This document shows, one piece after another, positions 6,045-6,156 of a DNA stretch of 6,156 bases. Position 1 is the first letter of the stretch. The number at the start of each line of letters is the position of its first letter. The stretch comes from Elusimicrobiota bacterium (GTDB lineage Bacteria > Elusimicrobiota > Elusimicrobia > UBA1565 > UBA9628): the NCBI GenBank assembly GCA_023700845.1, contig JAMPYD010000129.1, positions 1 to 6,156 of the forward strand, read 5' to 3'. The notes beneath the pieces were generated by a model. It was not told where the DNA came from and made no database searches. It was given only the letters and a program-made list of their open reading frames with translations. The translations under genes and the position numbers were made by a program.

Positions 6045-6156
6045 ATGTGCGGAATATTCGCCGTCTCCGGGCGTCCCGACGCGGCCGAGCTGACCCAGCT
6101 CGGCCTTTTCTCTTTACAGCACCGCGGCCAGGAGAGCGCGGGCATCGTGACCGTCA
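6045..6156 (+). CDS. purF: Amidophosphoribosyltransferase, N-terminal 37 codons (cut by window end)
   Basis: Glutamine PRPP amidotransferase makes 5-phosphoribosylamine, the first committed step of purine synthesis. Only the start of the Ntn-hydrolase glutaminase domain is present: MCGIFAVSG, then LGLFSLQHRGQESAGI, which is diagnostic for PurF. Cys2 (6048-6050) is the nucleophile, exposed by removal of Met1. An in-frame TAA at 6039-6041 rules out an upstream start, so this PurF has no propeptide, unlike the Bacillus enzyme and like that of E. coli. It is set apart from the overlapping genes by an 82-base gap with its own promoter. Codons 21, 23 and 24 (CTT, TCT, TTA) are unusual for this DNA and form the tail of a terminator-like hairpin. 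Confidence 0.95.
   Translation, partial: MCGIFAVSGRPDAAELTQLGLFSLQHRGQESAGIVTV
6083..6115 (+). terminator. Terminator-like hairpin with T-rich tail inside purF
   Basis: The left arm GGCCGAGCTG (6083-6092) pairs perfectly over ten bases with CAGCTCGGCC (6096-6105) around an ACC loop. TTTTCTCTTT follows directly at 6106-6115. This has the form of a rho-independent terminator for rightward transcription, yet lies in codons 13-24 of purF. The reverse strand has no matching T-tract, so it acts in one direction only. Whether it terminates depends on ribosome coverage. Confidence 0.5.

Overview
The window is a dense, all-forward-strand purine biosynthesis cluster from a GC-rich bacterium: guaA (5'-truncated) - purC - purS - purL - purQ, then an 82-base gap with a promoter, then the first 37 codons of purF. 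Every gene is recognised from family motifs. Codons mostly end in G or C and lysine is almost always AAG. That, with the unusual form of the FGAM synthetase subunits, suggests a GC-rich lineage such as Elusimicrobiota or a deltaproteobacterium-like group. This placement is a guess; there is no rRNA or marker gene to settle it.

Layout. Bases 1-1385 carry GMP synthetase without its first 50 or so residues. Bases 1385-5962 carry four genes joined by 1- to 4-base start/stop overlaps (TGATG, GTGA, GTGA, ATGA), with no intergenic DNA at all from guaA to purQ, so one translationally coupled mRNA is expected. Bases 5963-6044 hold a sigma70-like promoter (CTGACT - 17 bases - TATACT) whose predicted transcription start is exactly the A of the purF ATG. 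A perfect 15-base palindrome fills most of the promoter spacer. Bases 6045-6156 are the start of purF.

How the genes work together. PurF makes phosphoribosylamine (step 1). PurS, PurL and PurQ together form FGAM synthetase (step 4). PurC makes SAICAR from CAIR and aspartate. GuaA converts XMP to GMP at the end of the guanine branch. Three of the enzymes (GuaA, PurQ, PurF) are glutamine amidotransferases.

What stands out. (1) A textbook terminator-shaped hairpin with a T-rich tail lies inside purF codons 13-24, just after the predicted leaderless start. It may stop read-through from the upstream operon yet be kept open by ribosomes on purF's own transcript. (2) PurS is double length and consists of two gapless PurS repeats, like a covalent PurS dimer. 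PurS plus PurL looks like a split form of the longer PurL proteins that carry this region at their N-terminus. (3) purC and patches of guaA and purQ have clearly lower GC than purL. Nothing in the window indicates a mobile element, CRISPR array or defence system.
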